A stretch of DNA of 64,000 nucleotides from Endomicrobium sp. GTDB lineage: Bacteria; Elusimicrobiota; Endomicrobiia; Endomicrobiales; Endomicrobiaceae. Position 1 is the stretch's first letter; each line of letters opens with the position of its first letter. The notes beneath the pieces are model-generated. The model saw nothing but the letters and a program-made list of their open reading frames with translations. It did no database searches and had not been told where the DNA came from. A program made the position numbers and the translations under genes. This document shows, in pieces, positions 8,569 through 18,301 of the stretch. The DNA is taken from positions 1 to 64,000 of the forward strand of contig JAISHK010000001.1 of assembly GCA_031262585.1 (NCBI GenBank), written 5' to 3'.

Positions 8569-10128
8569 ATGAAAGAAAAACAGATAAAATTTTATATCAC
8601 AACCCCTATTTATTATGTAAATGATATTCCTCATATAGGTCATTCCTATACGACTATAGTTGCAGATATTGTTGCTAGATGGAAAAGATTAAATAACTAT
8701 GATGTTTTTTTTCTTACTGGTACGGATGAGCATGGAATTAAGATTGTCGATACAGCAAAAGATAAGGCACTTACTCCTAAAGAACTTTGCGATAGAATGA
8801 GTTTAAAATTTATAGAAACTTGGAAACTTTTCAATATTTCTTATACAGATTTTATACGTACTACAGAATACAGACACGCTATTGCTGTTGAAAAAATAAT
8901 GCAAAGTTTGTTTGATAATGGTCTTATATTCAAAAAAAAATATGAAGGATTATATTGTATTGGTTGCGAAAGATTTTATGCTCAAAAAGATTTAGATGAA
9001 AATGGTTATTGTTACTTTCATAAAACAAAGCCGTTACTACAAAGTGAGGAGAACTATTTTTTTAAATTATCTTATTTTCGAAATAAACTTTTAAATAGAA
9101 TAACGGATTCGACTCATAAAGAATACATGGAAATACAACCTGAAGAAAGAAGAAATGAAATTATAGGTAAATTGGAACTTGGTCTTGAAGACGTAAGTTT
9201 TTCAAGAATGGCAGTTAAATGGGGAGTTCCTCTTCCTTTTGATAAAACACAAACTGTTTATGTTTGGGTTGATGCTTTAATAAATTATGCAACAGGAGTA
9301 GGTTATCCTGAAAACAAGTATAAGCTTCAGAAATATTGGCCTGCTGATATACATTTAATGGCGAAGGATATATTATGGTTTCATTGTGTTATTTTACCTG
9401 CTATTTTGCTTGGTGTGGGATTACCGCTTCCTAAAAAAATTTATTCTCATGGATTTTTTACATTGAATGGATATAAAATGTCAAAATCTTTAGGCAATAT
9501 AATATCCCCAAAAGAACTTGTAGATAAATATGGTGTTGATGCGTCAAGATATCTTATAGCTACAGTTATGCCGTTTGGTTCTGATGGAAATATTTCTTGG
9601 CAAGAGTTGACTTTAAAATACAACACTGATTTAGCAAATAATTTGGGAAATTTAATATCACGAATTACTAAAATGGCAGAAAAATATTTTAATTTATGCA
9701 TACCTAATGTTGATTTTGATTTAAAATTAACAAAAAATATAGCAACAATTTTAAAAGAAGGGTTTATTAAAAATATGGATAATATGCAATTGCATAAAGT
9801 AGCAGAAATTTTACAGAGTGCTATTACACTTGTAAATAGACAAATAGAAATTGATACTCCTTGGAAGCTTGCAAAAACCGATATAGATAAACTTGCAATA
9901 TGCGTTTATTCTTATTTACAAGCGGTAGATATTATAGCAATGTATTTACTGCCTTTTATGCCTACTATTTCTAATAAAATATGGTTGATAATGGGTGCTA
10001 GTGGTGATATTAATGAAATCGCAAAAAAATATTTTGCAGATAATATAATTCATAAAAGAGGTTTTTCTAAAGGTGGTTCTCGGATGCAACTTTCTGAAAT
10101 TTTATTTCCTAGAATTAACAAATTATAA
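8569..10128 (+). CDS. metG: methionyl-tRNA synthetase
   Basis: This class I synthetase charges tRNA-Met. It has the HIGH motif in NDIPHIGHSYTT, a zinc knuckle around CIGCERFYAQKD, the WVDALINY motif and KMSKS in GYKMSKSLGN. At about 519 residues it is the short form without the C-terminal EMAP/tRNA-binding domain. I chose the ATG at 8569 rather than the in-frame TTG at 8557 because family homology starts right after it (KFYITTPIYYVND). No strong ribosome site is visible. Confidence 0.94.
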   Translation: MKEKQIKFYITTPIYYVNDIPHIGHSYTTIVADIVARWKRLNNYDVFFLTGTDEHGIKIVDTAKDKALTPKELCDRMSLKFIETWKLFNISYTDFIRTTEYRHAIAVEKIMQSLFDNGLIFKKKYEGLYCIGCERFYAQKDLDENGYCYFHKTKPLLQSEENYFFKLSYFRNKLLNRITDSTHKEYMEIQPEERRNEIIGKLELGLEDVSFSRMAVKWGVPLPFDKTQTVYVWVDALINYATGVGYPENKYKLQKYWPADIHLMAKDILWFHCVILPAILLGVGLPLPKKIYSHGFFTLNGYKMSKSLGNIISPKELVDKYGVDASRYLIATVMPFGSDGNISWQELTLKYNTDLANNLGNLISRITKMAEKYFNLCIPNVDFDLKLTKNIATILKEGFIKNMDNMQLHKVAEILQSAITLVNRQIEIDTPWKLAKTDIDKLAICVYSYLQAVDIIAMYLLPFMPTISNKIWLIMGASGDINEIAKKYFADNIIHKRGFSKGGSRMQLSEILFPRINKL

Positions 10129-10141
10129 AAGAGATATTAAA

Positions 10142-10906
10142 ATGATTATAGATACACATGCCCATATTTGTGATGTAAGATTTGATAACGATAGAGAAGA
10201 AGTTATAAAAAAGACTTTTAATTTGGGTGTGAAAAAAATTATTGAAGTAGCTTGTGAAACAAATTACTGGGATAAGGCGCTCAAACTTTCAAAACGAGAT
10301 AATATTTTTGTGTCTTTTGGAATTCATCCTATTGATGTTTTTCAAGCAACTTTAAAAAATTATTGTAAACTTGAGATTTTAGTTCAAAGCGCAAAATGTG
10401 TAGCTGTAGGAGAATTCGGATTAGACTATCATTATAATTCTTCCCCAGAAAACATTGAACTTCAAAAAAAATCGCTGGCAAGACAGTTTAATATAGCTAT
10501 TAAATATAATAAACCTGTTATTATTCATTGTAGAGATGCTTACGATGATATGATTATGTTTTTAAAAGAATATGAAAATGTGATTAAAGGTGTTATACAC
10601 TGCTTTTCAGGTAGTTTAAAACAAGCAAAAGTATTTGTTGAAATGGGTTTTTTGCTTGGAATCGATGGCCCTATAACTTATAAAAAATCGAAAGCTTTAA
10701 AACAGATTGTTTGTGAAACAGATATAAGTAAATTGTTAGTAGAAACTGATTGTCCATATCTCACTCCTCAAAAATACAGAGGTCAAAGAAATGAACCATC
10801 TTATTTACTTGAAGTTGTGAAGGCAATAGCCTCAATAAAAAATATTTCAGTTAATGATGTTGCACAAATAACTACGTGTAATGCTGTGAACCTTTTTAAT
10901 ATTTAA
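10142..10906 (+). CDS. tatD: TatD family metal-dependent deoxyribonuclease
   Basis: A TIM-barrel hydrolase of 254 residues with the TatD metal ligands THAHICD (N terminus), GEFGLDYHYN, VIIHCRDA, HCFSG and ETDCPYLTP. Family members are 3'-5' DNases or other phosphodiesterases involved in DNA repair or quality control. Start ATG 10142 is set by homology (MIIDTHAH); upstream in-frame starts lie inside metG. AAAAGAGA provides a ribosome site. It is followed 11 bp later by its usual radical SAM partner. Confidence 0.9.
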   Translation: MIIDTHAHICDVRFDNDREEVIKKTFNLGVKKIIEVACETNYWDKALKLSKRDNIFVSFGIHPIDVFQATLKNYCKLEILVQSAKCVAVGEFGLDYHYNSSPENIELQKKSLARQFNIAIKYNKPVIIHCRDAYDDMIMFLKEYENVIKGVIHCFSGSLKQAKVFVEMGFLLGIDGPITYKKSKALKQIVCETDISKLLVETDCPYLTPQKYRGQRNEPSYLLEVVKAIASIKNISVNDVAQITTCNAVNLFNI

Positions 10907-10917
10907 AAGAGAGAATA

Positions 10918-11517
10918 ATGAATACCATTTCTTATGTTTTTAAAAATAATCTTTATCTTAATATAACAAATAGATGTATGATGGCATGTCCATATTGTAT
11001 AAAATATAAATGGAGTAATAAGTTTGAGGATAATTATTTAAAATTAGATAGAGAGCCATCATGTAAAGAAATTATAGACGCTATTGAAGATTTAACAGAA
11101 TATAATGAAATAGTTTTTTGTGGATATGGAGACCCTTTAGTTAGAGTTGAAGTTGTAAAAGAAGTTGCAAAATGGATAAAAGAACATGGTAGTAAAGTTA
11201 GGATTAATACCGCTGGCCTTGCAAATCGTTATTATAGAGAAAATATTTTGTTGAAATTAAAAGGATTGATTGATATTATTTCAATAAGTTTAAATGGTTC
11301 AACGTCTAAAGAGCATAATGAAATTAATAAGCCTATGTTTAAGGAAGAAGCATTTGGCGAAATATTGAATTTTATAAAAGAAGCCAAAAATTATTTGCCA
11401 GAAGTAATAATAACTACTATAGAATTTCCAGGATTTAATGTTTCAAAAGTAGAAAAAATTGCTAAAGATATAGGAGTAAAATTTAGATTACGTCCTTACT
11501 TAGATTATGAAGAGTAA
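10918..11517 (+). CDS. TatD-associated radical SAM protein
   Basis: The 199-residue product has the radical SAM cluster motif as NRCMMACPYC near residue 20 and a FCGYGDPL segment typical of the SAM-binding second strand. It belongs by context and length to the small radical SAM family encoded next to tatD in many anaerobes. The substrate of that family is not established to my knowledge. AAAGAGAG serves as ribosome site. It is the last gene of the tmk-to-tatD operon and ends before a strong hairpin. Confidence 0.8.
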   Translation: MNTISYVFKNNLYLNITNRCMMACPYCIKYKWSNKFEDNYLKLDREPSCKEIIDAIEDLTEYNEIVFCGYGDPLVRVEVVKEVAKWIKEHGSKVRINTAGLANRYYRENILLKLKGLIDIISISLNGSTSKEHNEINKPMFKEEAFGEILNFIKEAKNYLPEVIITTIEFPGFNVSKVEKIAKDIGVKFRLRPYLDYEE

Positions 11518-11530
11518 AACTTATTTATAT

Positions 11531-11566
11531 TACTATTTTTTTGTGTTATTAAAAAAATAGTATTTT
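11531..11566 (+). terminator. Rho-independent terminator after the tmk-tatD operon
   Basis: TACTATTTTTTT (11531-11542) and AAAAAAATAGTA (11551-11562) form a perfect 12-bp stem around an 8-nt loop, followed by TTTT. The stem is nearly all A-T, as expected in this genome. It begins 14 bases after the radical SAM stop codon. Confidence 0.55.
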
Positions 11567-11838
11567 GTTGATACTAATAAATAGGACAGATATCTAAATA
11601 ATATTTGAGAAAAAAATATAATCTTGTCTAAATGATAGCATTGTGGATTTTAATAAATTTATCAAATTTTTACAAAAACATTAAAAACTTAGATTATAAT
11701 AAAGAGAAAAATTAAGTCAATAAATTTATGTTTTTTATAAAAATTTGAAAAACGAATAGTACTAACTTGTAAAAAGATGATTTTAAAAAACGAAGGTAAA
11801 AAAAATATGATTAGAAACGTGAAAAATAATTTTTGTTG

Positions 11839-11925
11839 TGCCGAGGGCGGGACTTGAACCCGCACGTCACACTAAGCAACTTGAGATTTTGAGTCTCACG
11901 TGTCTGCCAATTCCACCACCCCGGC
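11839..11925 (-). tRNA. tRNA-Leu (anticodon CAA)
   Basis: Read on the minus strand, 87 nt fold as a class II tRNA. The acceptor arm is GCCGGGG paired with CCTCGGC. The anticodon arm TGAGA-CTCAAAA-TCTCA puts CAA at positions 34-36, followed by a long variable arm and a GGTTCAAGTCC T-loop. The CCA end is not encoded and the discriminator is A, as for leucine tRNAs. It decodes UUG. It lies alone between the convergent tatD operon and miaB. Confidence 0.95.
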
Positions 11926-11948
11926 CTAAATAAGAATGTCTGACTGAA

Positions 11949-11977
11949 ATTTTATAAAAAATGTGTTTATTAGTCAA
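11949..11977 (-). promoter_or_regulatory. sigma-70 type promoter of tRNA-Leu
   Basis: On the minus strand TTGACT (complement of 11972-11977) is followed after exactly 17 bases by TAAAAT (complement of 11949-11954). This places the start of transcription near 11942, about 17 bases before the mature tRNA 5' end. Confidence 0.7.
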
Positions 11978-12131
11978 TTGATTGTATACAATTTGCTGTA
12001 ATTTTTAGATTTAGTTAAGTTTTTTATAAAATTTATAAAAATGTGTGATTTGATTAACAATTTTTGTATTTTATTATAATGGAATTAGTATAATATTTTT
12101 TCTAATTTTTTAATTTAATATATTTATTGTT

Positions 12132-12160
12132 CTGAAATTGAAATTTATATTTTGTATAAT
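12132..12160 (+). promoter_or_regulatory. possible promoter of miaB
   Basis: CTGAAA (12132-12137), a 17-base spacer and TATAAT (12155-12160) lie about 50 bases before the miaB start. The surrounding DNA is so AT-rich that other TATAAT-like hexamers occur nearby, so this is a candidate only. Confidence 0.4.
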
Positions 12161-12210
12161 ACATATCATATTATTAATGATGATATTAATTTAAAATACG
12201 GGATGATTTT

Positions 12211-13467
12211 TTGAACTTTTTGATTAAAACAATTGGTTGTCAGATGAATATATGTGAATCTGAGAAACTTGGCTTTGCACTTTTAGCTTATGGAGCATCA
12301 AAGGCAAGTAGTTTTGTGGCTGCAGATATTATTATACTTAATGCTTGTTGTGTTAGATCTCAAGCAGAGCAGAAGGCTTTTTCTTATCTTGGTAGATTGG
12401 AAGAATTTAAGCTTGAAAAATCTAATGTTAAAATAGTTGTAGTAGGTTGTATGGCAGAAAGATTAGGTACAAAACTTAAGCAACGTTTTAAAAGTGTTGA
12501 TTTAATTATTGGTGCAAAAGAAACTGATAGTATTGCACTAAAAATTGTGAATTTATATGGAAACAATACTTTAAAACGAAAAAAAATTAATGTTGTTTTT
12601 GATGTTGTGAAATATGTAATTGTTATGCGAGGATGTAATAATTATTGTTCATATTGCATAGTGCCTTTTGTAAGAGGGAATGAAAAAAGTTTTAGTGCTA
12701 GAGATATAATAAACGAATGTATTTTAGCTGCAGAAAATGGAACAAAAGAAATAATACTTTTAGGGCAAAATGTAAATTCATATTTGTACAAAAATGTAAA
12801 TTTTACTTTGCTAATTAAAAAAATAGTTTCAATAAAGAATATTGAAAGAGTAAGGTTCATGACAAATCATCCCAAGGACTTAAGTGATGATTTGATAAAT
12901 GTTATGGCGACAGAATCTAAGGTGTGTTCTCATATTCATCTTCCTATGCAGTCCGCGTCAAATAAGATCCTTAAAGCTATGAATAGAAAATATACTTATG
13001 AGCATTATCTTGGATTAATTAGCAAATTAAGAGTTGCTATTCCAGACATAAATATAACAACAGATATTATAGTTGGTTTCCCAGGAGAAACGGAAAAAGA
13101 TTTTGAAGAAACTTTGAAAGCAATTAAAAACATAAGATTTGGTTGGTTATATGTTTTTAAGTATTCACATCGTCCCCGCACAAAAATTGCGGAAATGATT
13201 GATGATGTGACTTTAGTTGAAAAAAAAAGAAGGCATTCCATTATACTTAAAGAATCAAATAAAATTTCTATTGAAATAGCTTCTTCAATGATTGGAAGTT
13301 TACAAACTGTTCTAGTTGAAAAAGTAGATAAAGGCATTATAGAAGCAAGAACAGAAAGTGGTCGTAAGGTATTTATAAATGGTGGGAATGAAAAATATTT
13401 AGGTTTGCAATTTAATGTTTGCATAAAAGAGGCAAAAATAAATTCATTATTTGGTTGTATTGTATGA
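12211..13467 (+). CDS. miaB: tRNA-2-methylthio-N6-dimethylallyladenosine synthase
   Basis: MiaB is a radical SAM methylthiotransferase that converts i6A37 to ms2i6A37 in tRNAs reading UNN codons; miaA, which makes i6A, is also in the window. The N-terminal UPF0004 domain contributes Cys10, Cys46 and Cys80 for the auxiliary [4Fe-4S] cluster. The radical SAM motif is Cys142, Cys146, Cys149 (GCNNYCSYC), and a TRAM domain ends the 418-residue chain. The start is TTG at 12211, chosen because MNFLIKTIGCQMN is the canonical N terminus; GGGATGAT precedes it. Confidence 0.93.
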   Translation: MNFLIKTIGCQMNICESEKLGFALLAYGASKASSFVAADIIILNACCVRSQAEQKAFSYLGRLEEFKLEKSNVKIVVVGCMAERLGTKLKQRFKSVDLIIGAKETDSIALKIVNLYGNNTLKRKKINVVFDVVKYVIVMRGCNNYCSYCIVPFVRGNEKSFSARDIINECILAAENGTKEIILLGQNVNSYLYKNVNFTLLIKKIVSIKNIERVRFMTNHPKDLSDDLINVMATESKVCSHIHLPMQSASNKILKAMNRKYTYEHYLGLISKLRVAIPDINITTDIIVGFPGETEKDFEETLKAIKNIRFGWLYVFKYSHRPRTKIAEMIDDVTLVEKKRRHSIILKESNKISIEIASSMIGSLQTVLVEKVDKGIIEARTESGRKVFINGGNEKYLGLQFNVCIKEAKINSLFGCIV

Positions 13468-13780
13468 AAAATATTGTCCATTGTTTTATCTTTGCAGTTA
13501 ACTTTGTTTGTTAATGCTACTACGAAAAAAGAATCAAATTTAAACTTAGTTATATACAAAAAGTACTGTTGGATTTATGGCATAATTCTAAGATTGTAAT
13601 GAAAACTTCTAGATAGTTTAATTGTTGTGAATTATTCTAGTGTAAATGTAAAACTTAAAGAAATATGATAACTAATCTTGTTTAACTTTAGTTGCTTATA
13701 GTGTCAGAATATGAATGTTAGAACTGATATATAAAAAATTTAATATTAGTAAAAGATATCTCAAATACCTTTTGAAGAAA
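13464..13780 (+). pseudogene. decayed gene, possibly a DUF4139-type exported protein
   Basis: An ATG overlapping the miaB stop (ATGA) opens a signal-peptide-like start (MKNIVHCFIFAV) that stops after 16 codons. Other frames continue with NATTKKESNLNLVIYKK and VNYSSVNVKLKE, which resemble the opening strands of DUF4139 proteins. No frame stays open. This looks like a gene broken by several indels; the family guess is weak. Confidence 0.3.
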
Positions 13781-13791
13781 CAAAATGATAT

Positions 13792-13820
13792 TTGAATCTG
13801 TAGTGTTTATATTTTATAAT
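13792..13820 (+). promoter_or_regulatory. sigma-70 type promoter of mutS
   Basis: TTGAAT (13792-13797), a 17-base spacer and TATAAT (13815-13820) form a near-consensus promoter. The transcription start would fall near 13827, very close to every candidate mutS start codon. The mRNA leader would therefore be extremely short. Confidence 0.65.
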
Positions 13821-13831
13821 GGAGTGAAAAA

Positions 13832-16267
13832 ATTAAACAGTCTCATAAAAAATTAACACCATTAATGCAACAATATTGGGATATTAAAATTAAATATCCC
13901 GGCATGATATTGTTTTTTCGTTTAGGAGATTTTTATGAAATGTTTGAGGAAGATGCAATAAAAGCAGCTCCTATTCTTGATGTTGTATTAACGCAAAGAT
14001 CAGGAAAGTCTATGTGTGGCGTACCTTATCATTCTGTAAATTCATACATTAGAAAACTTATAATTAAAGGTTTTAAAGTTGCTATTTGTGAACAACTTGA
14101 AGAATCTGGATCATCTAGAGGTATTGTAAAGCGAGGTGTTACAAATGTAATAACTCCTGGAACTATTTTAGATGATGTTCTTTTGGAGTCAAAAAAAAAT
14201 AATTTTCTAGGGGCTATTATTTTAAATGAAATTTCATCATCTGTAGTTTATGCTATGGCTGATATATCCACTGGCGAATTTTTTACTTCTGAAACAACAT
14301 TAAAATATATCGATACAGAAATATCAAAGTATAGTCCTGGGGAAATTATAATATCTTCAAGTAATATGAAAAATCAATCTGTAGCTAATTTTATATCTAC
14401 TTTTAAAATTCCAGTGTCAAATGTAAATGATTCTTTTTTTGAACTTGGAAACGCAGAAAAAACAATAGAAGAGTTTTTTGATGTTAATGCTGTAAAAAAC
14501 TTTGAATTTGACAAAAAAGAAATGATTTGTGTTTGCGGGGCCTTACTCTCTTATATAAAAGAAATGCAACCTCAGAGTCCTGGTATATTTTTCACTATAA
14601 AGTATATAAAAAACTCAGATTTTATGTGTTTGGATTCCGTAGCAATAAAAAATTTAGAGCTTCTTAATTCTATATCGAGTGGCAAATCTGAAAATTCGTT
14701 ACTTTCAATCATTGATTCAACGAAAACTTCTATGGGAGCAAGAACTTTGCGTGGATGGCTTATAAAGCCTTTGTTAGATGTTTCAAAGATTATCAATAGG
14801 CAAAATATTGTGAAGCTTTTTATAAAACATTCTGATGTACGAAAAGATATAATAGAAAAATTTAGGACAATTTCGGATATTGAAAGGATAGTTGCAAGAA
14901 TTTCATCAGGTACTGCAAGTCCCAAAGACTTGATGGCATTGAAATATTCACTAGAAGTAATAAATGTTATTTCTAAAATTATAAAATCTGCAAAAGATTT
15001 TGAATTTGATATTCCTGAAAATAGACACGTGATAGATAAAATTTCTTCCAATTTAGTTGACGAACCTCCAACATCTTTAAAAGATGGTAATGTTATAAGA
15101 AATGGAGTTAATGCAGAGCTTGATGAACTGAGAAAAATCTTATTTGATGTAAAAAAATATATATCAAATTTAGAAGCTAAGGAACGAGTGACAACTGGTA
15201 TAAGTAATCTTAAAATAGGTTATACTTCAGTGTTTGGGTATTATATAGAAATAAGTAAGTCTAATGTAGCATTGACACCAAAAAATTATATCCGTAAGCA
15301 AACTGTGGTAACAGGAGAAAGATATGTTACAGAAGAATTAAAAACTCTTGAAGAAAAGATATTATCTGCCCAAGAGAAAACTTTAAGACTTGAAAGTGAT
15401 ATATTTAATATCTTAAAACGAGAGATAACTCTTTTTATAGCAGATATTTTAAAAACTTCTCGTATTATTGCTGAGATTGATATTTTTTGCGTATTTGCCA
15501 AAGATGCCTTGGAATATAATTATATTTGTCCAATAATTTCAAATAGCAAGGAACTTTATATTAAAGATGGTAGGCATCCTGTAATAGAAAGAATACTAAA
15601 GCCTGGAGAATTTACTACGAATGATATTTCACTTGATGAAAAATCAAGAATAATGATATTAACTGGTCCTAATATGTCTGGAAAATCTACCTATTTAAGA
15701 CAAACTGCTCTTATTGTGATAATGAGTCAGATTGGTTCTTTTGTTCCGGCACAAGAAGCTCGTATAGGTATCATTGATAAAATATTTACAAGAATAGGTG
15801 CAGGAGATAATCTTACAGGTGGCGCATCGACTTTTATGGTTGAAATGAGTGAAACTGCAAATATTTTGAACCAATATACCGATAGAAGTCTTATTATCTT
15901 AGATGAAGTTGGTAGAGGAACCTCTACTTATGATGGCATGTCCATTGCATGGGCAATAATAGAATTTTTGGCAGATACAAAAAGAAAAGTTAATTTTGGT
16001 TCAAAAATACTTTTTGCTACTCATTATTTTGAGTTAACTGACATTTCGAATACTTTTAATGGTGTTGTAAATTGTAGTGTTGAAGTTAAAGAGTGGAAAG
16101 GTGATGTCATATTTTTACATAAAATAGTGAAAGGCAATGCTAATAAATCATATGGAATACATGTAGCAAAAATTGCTGGATTACCTCGTCAAGTAATAGA
16201 ACGAGCGTATGAAATTTTAAATAAGCTTGAAATAAATTCAATTAATACAAATAAACGAATTAAATAG
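13832..16267 (+). CDS. mutS: DNA mismatch recognition ATPase MutS
   Basis: MutS binds mismatches and signals to MutL. Present are the mismatch-wedge Phe-x-Glu in GDFYEMF, clamp and core domains, Walker A TGPNMSGKST (about 600 codons past the ATG at 13865), LDEVGRGTSTYDG and FATHYFELT. The start is uncertain. Family homology (KLTPLMQQY) begins before the first ATG at 13865. The upstream codons are open only to 13820, and the only plausible in-frame start there is ATT at 13832, seven bases after GGAG. A GTG at 13824 would come into frame only with one extra A in the A6 run. From ATG the protein is 800 residues. Confidence 0.9.
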   Translation: MKQSHKKLTPLMQQYWDIKIKYPGMILFFRLGDFYEMFEEDAIKAAPILDVVLTQRSGKSMCGVPYHSVNSYIRKLIIKGFKVAICEQLEESGSSRGIVKRGVTNVITPGTILDDVLLESKKNNFLGAIILNEISSSVVYAMADISTGEFFTSETTLKYIDTEISKYSPGEIIISSSNMKNQSVANFISTFKIPVSNVNDSFFELGNAEKTIEEFFDVNAVKNFEFDKKEMICVCGALLSYIKEMQPQSPGIFFTIKYIKNSDFMCLDSVAIKNLELLNSISSGKSENSLLSIIDSTKTSMGARTLRGWLIKPLLDVSKIINRQNIVKLFIKHSDVRKDIIEKFRTISDIERIVARISSGTASPKDLMALKYSLEVINVISKIIKSAKDFEFDIPENRHVIDKISSNLVDEPPTSLKDGNVIRNGVNAELDELRKILFDVKKYISNLEAKERVTTGISNLKIGYTSVFGYYIEISKSNVALTPKNYIRKQTVVTGERYVTEELKTLEEKILSAQEKTLRLESDIFNILKREITLFIADILKTSRIIAEIDIFCVFAKDALEYNYICPIISNSKELYIKDGRHPVIERILKPGEFTTNDISLDEKSRIMILTGPNMSGKSTYLRQTALIVIMSQIGSFVPAQEARIGIIDKIFTRIGAGDNLTGGASTFMVEMSETANILNQYTDRSLIILDEVGRGTSTYDGMSIAWAIIEFLADTKRKVNFGSKILFATHYFELTDISNTFNGVVNCSVEVKEWKGDVIFLHKIVKGNANKSYGIHVAKIAGLPRQVIERAYEILNKLEINSINTNKRIK

Positions 16268-16514
16268 CAACGTAATAAATTTGTTATTAAAGCTAGTTTT
16301 TCAAGTCTTTAAATTTTAGCGAATTTTAAAAATATTAATATAAATTTTTAATGTTTATAGAGATTGGATTAATATGATAAGAAAATGAAAAAAGACAAAT
16401 ACGTGTAGAAAAGTATTGTGTTTTGAAATTTAATAGTATTGTATTAAATAATTTTAATTTCGCTTAAATTTTAAAATATAAAATATTTATGTAATTTGTT
16501 GAAGAGAATTGAAA

Positions 16515-18290
16515 ATGTCGATAATAAACATCCTATCTCAAGAAACTGTTAATAAAATAGCTGCGGGTGAAGTTGTAGAGCGACCGCTAAATGTAATTAA
16601 AGAACTTGTAGAGAATTCTTTAGATGCTTTTGCAGTTTTAATAACTATAGAAATAGAAACATCTGGAAAAAAGTTAATAAGAATATATGATAATGGATTA
16701 GGTATGGATAAAAAAGATTTAGAGCTTTCTATATTAAGACATACTACAAGTAAAATAAAAAATTTTAATGATCTATCACATATACGTTCTTTAGGTTTTA
16801 GAGGTGAAGCTCTTGCTTCTATAGCAGCTGTTTCAAGATTTGAGATAAAAACTAAAAAAAAGGAAGAAGCTATCGGATGGAAACTTTCAGCTGAAGGCGG
16901 AAAAGATGTTAAGGTTACCCCTTGGTCTGGTTCTCAAGGTACAATAGTAGAAATTAAAGATTTGTTTTTTAATACGCCAGCAAGACAAAAATTCTTAAAA
17001 AGTGATTCTATTGAGAGCGCAAGAATTATAAATTTTCTTGAAGAAATTGCTCTTGCTAATAATGATATAGCTTTTAAATTAGTATCTAAAGATAAAGTTA
17101 TTTTTTCTACTTTTAGAACTGATAGTAAAATTGACAGAATCTCTGATATTTTGGGAAGAGATTTTTCTAAAACAATAAGAAATATAAAGATTGAACATCC
17201 TAAAGTTTTTTTGGATGTTTATTTTACAGGTAGAGATGATTGTTTGTCTAATAAAAAATGTCAATATCTTTTTGTAAATTCAAGAGCTGTAAATTATCCT
17301 AAGTGGCTTGTATATTGCATTTATCAAGCATATAAAGAATTAATTCCACATGGTAAACATCCTGGGATTTTAATTTACATAATCATAGAGCCTTCAGAAA
17401 TTGACGTTAATATGCATCCTACTAAAAGAGAAGTTAGATTTATAAATGAAAACGGTATTTATGAAATTGTTTATAAATCTTTAAAAAATGCTCTTGCTTC
17501 ACACCAATGTTCAGAAATTTGTATAAATTCTCAGATATCAGATAAATTATTATCAAACTACACAACAAGTTATATAAAAGCTGAAAAACATCTGCAACCT
17601 ATTGTTTATGTAAAAGAACCTAAGTCAAAAAATTATAATCGTTCAAAACAAACATATGATGTAGATGCATATTCTAGTGTTTTTACGAAACAAGATGAAT
17701 TTATATCTAGAAAATTTAATGATAATATTAAAGTTTTGGGACAAGTCTTCAAAACTTATATTATCGTCGAAAACAGAAGTAATTTATATATTTTTGACCA
17801 ACATGCTTCTGCAGAAAGAATTAGATATGAACTTTATCTTGATCAGGCAAAAGATCAATTAATAAAGATTCAACAAATGCTTATGCCTGAAACTTTCAAT
17901 CTTCCTTTAAGTCTTTCAGAACTTCTTAAGGCAAATATAAGTATTTTTAATAAGCTTGGGATAAGTATTGAAGAATTCGGTCAAAATTCATTTAGAATAA
18001 CTGCATATCCGGCATTACTTGGAAATGTAACAATAGCACATATAGTTAAAACTATAATTGTAGATATTTCAGATGATAAAAACGCTGAAATCGAGCAGAA
18101 GAGAGAAAAAATTATTCGGTTAGCATGTAAGGCTAGCATTAGAGCAGGAGACAGTCTTTCTTTTTTTGAAGCTAAAAAACTTGTTAATGATCTTTGTAAA
18201 TGTAAATATCCTTTTACTTGTCCACATGGTAGACCAACTGCATATAAAATTTCATTAAATGAGCTTGAGAAATTTTTTAAACGTAAGTAA
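16515..18290 (+). CDS. mutL: DNA mismatch repair protein MutL
   Basis: MutL is a GHKL ATPase that links MutS to downstream repair. The N-terminal ATPase motifs are ENSLDA, DNGLGM and GFRGEALASIA. The C-terminal half carries DQHASAER with the following Glu (the DQHAx2Ex4E metal motif), ACKASIRAG and CPHGRP, so this is the endonuclease-active type found in bacteria without MutH. I chose ATG 16515 (MSIINILSQETVNKIAAGEV) over the in-frame TTG at 16509. It is separated from mutS by a 240-bp gap and runs into miaA 11 bp downstream. Confidence 0.93.
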   Translation: MSIINILSQETVNKIAAGEVVERPLNVIKELVENSLDAFAVLITIEIETSGKKLIRIYDNGLGMDKKDLELSILRHTTSKIKNFNDLSHIRSLGFRGEALASIAAVSRFEIKTKKKEEAIGWKLSAEGGKDVKVTPWSGSQGTIVEIKDLFFNTPARQKFLKSDSIESARIINFLEEIALANNDIAFKLVSKDKVIFSTFRTDSKIDRISDILGRDFSKTIRNIKIEHPKVFLDVYFTGRDDCLSNKKCQYLFVNSRAVNYPKWLVYCIYQAYKELIPHGKHPGILIYIIIEPSEIDVNMHPTKREVRFINENGIYEIVYKSLKNALASHQCSEICINSQISDKLLSNYTTSYIKAEKHLQPIVYVKEPKSKNYNRSKQTYDVDAYSSVFTKQDEFISRKFNDNIKVLGQVFKTYIIVENRSNLYIFDQHASAERIRYELYLDQAKDQLIKIQQMLMPETFNLPLSLSELLKANISIFNKLGISIEEFGQNSFRITAYPALLGNVTIAHIVKTIIVDISDDKNAEIEQKREKIIRLACKASIRAGDSLSFFEAKKLVNDLCKCKYPFTCPHGRPTAYKISLNELEKFFKRK

Positions 18291-18301
18291 AATTTTATAT
18301 T

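Noticed and set aside
13005-13559. 184-codon minus-strand frame opposite miaB
   Set aside because: It mirrors the conserved TRAM end of miaB and has no independent signals.
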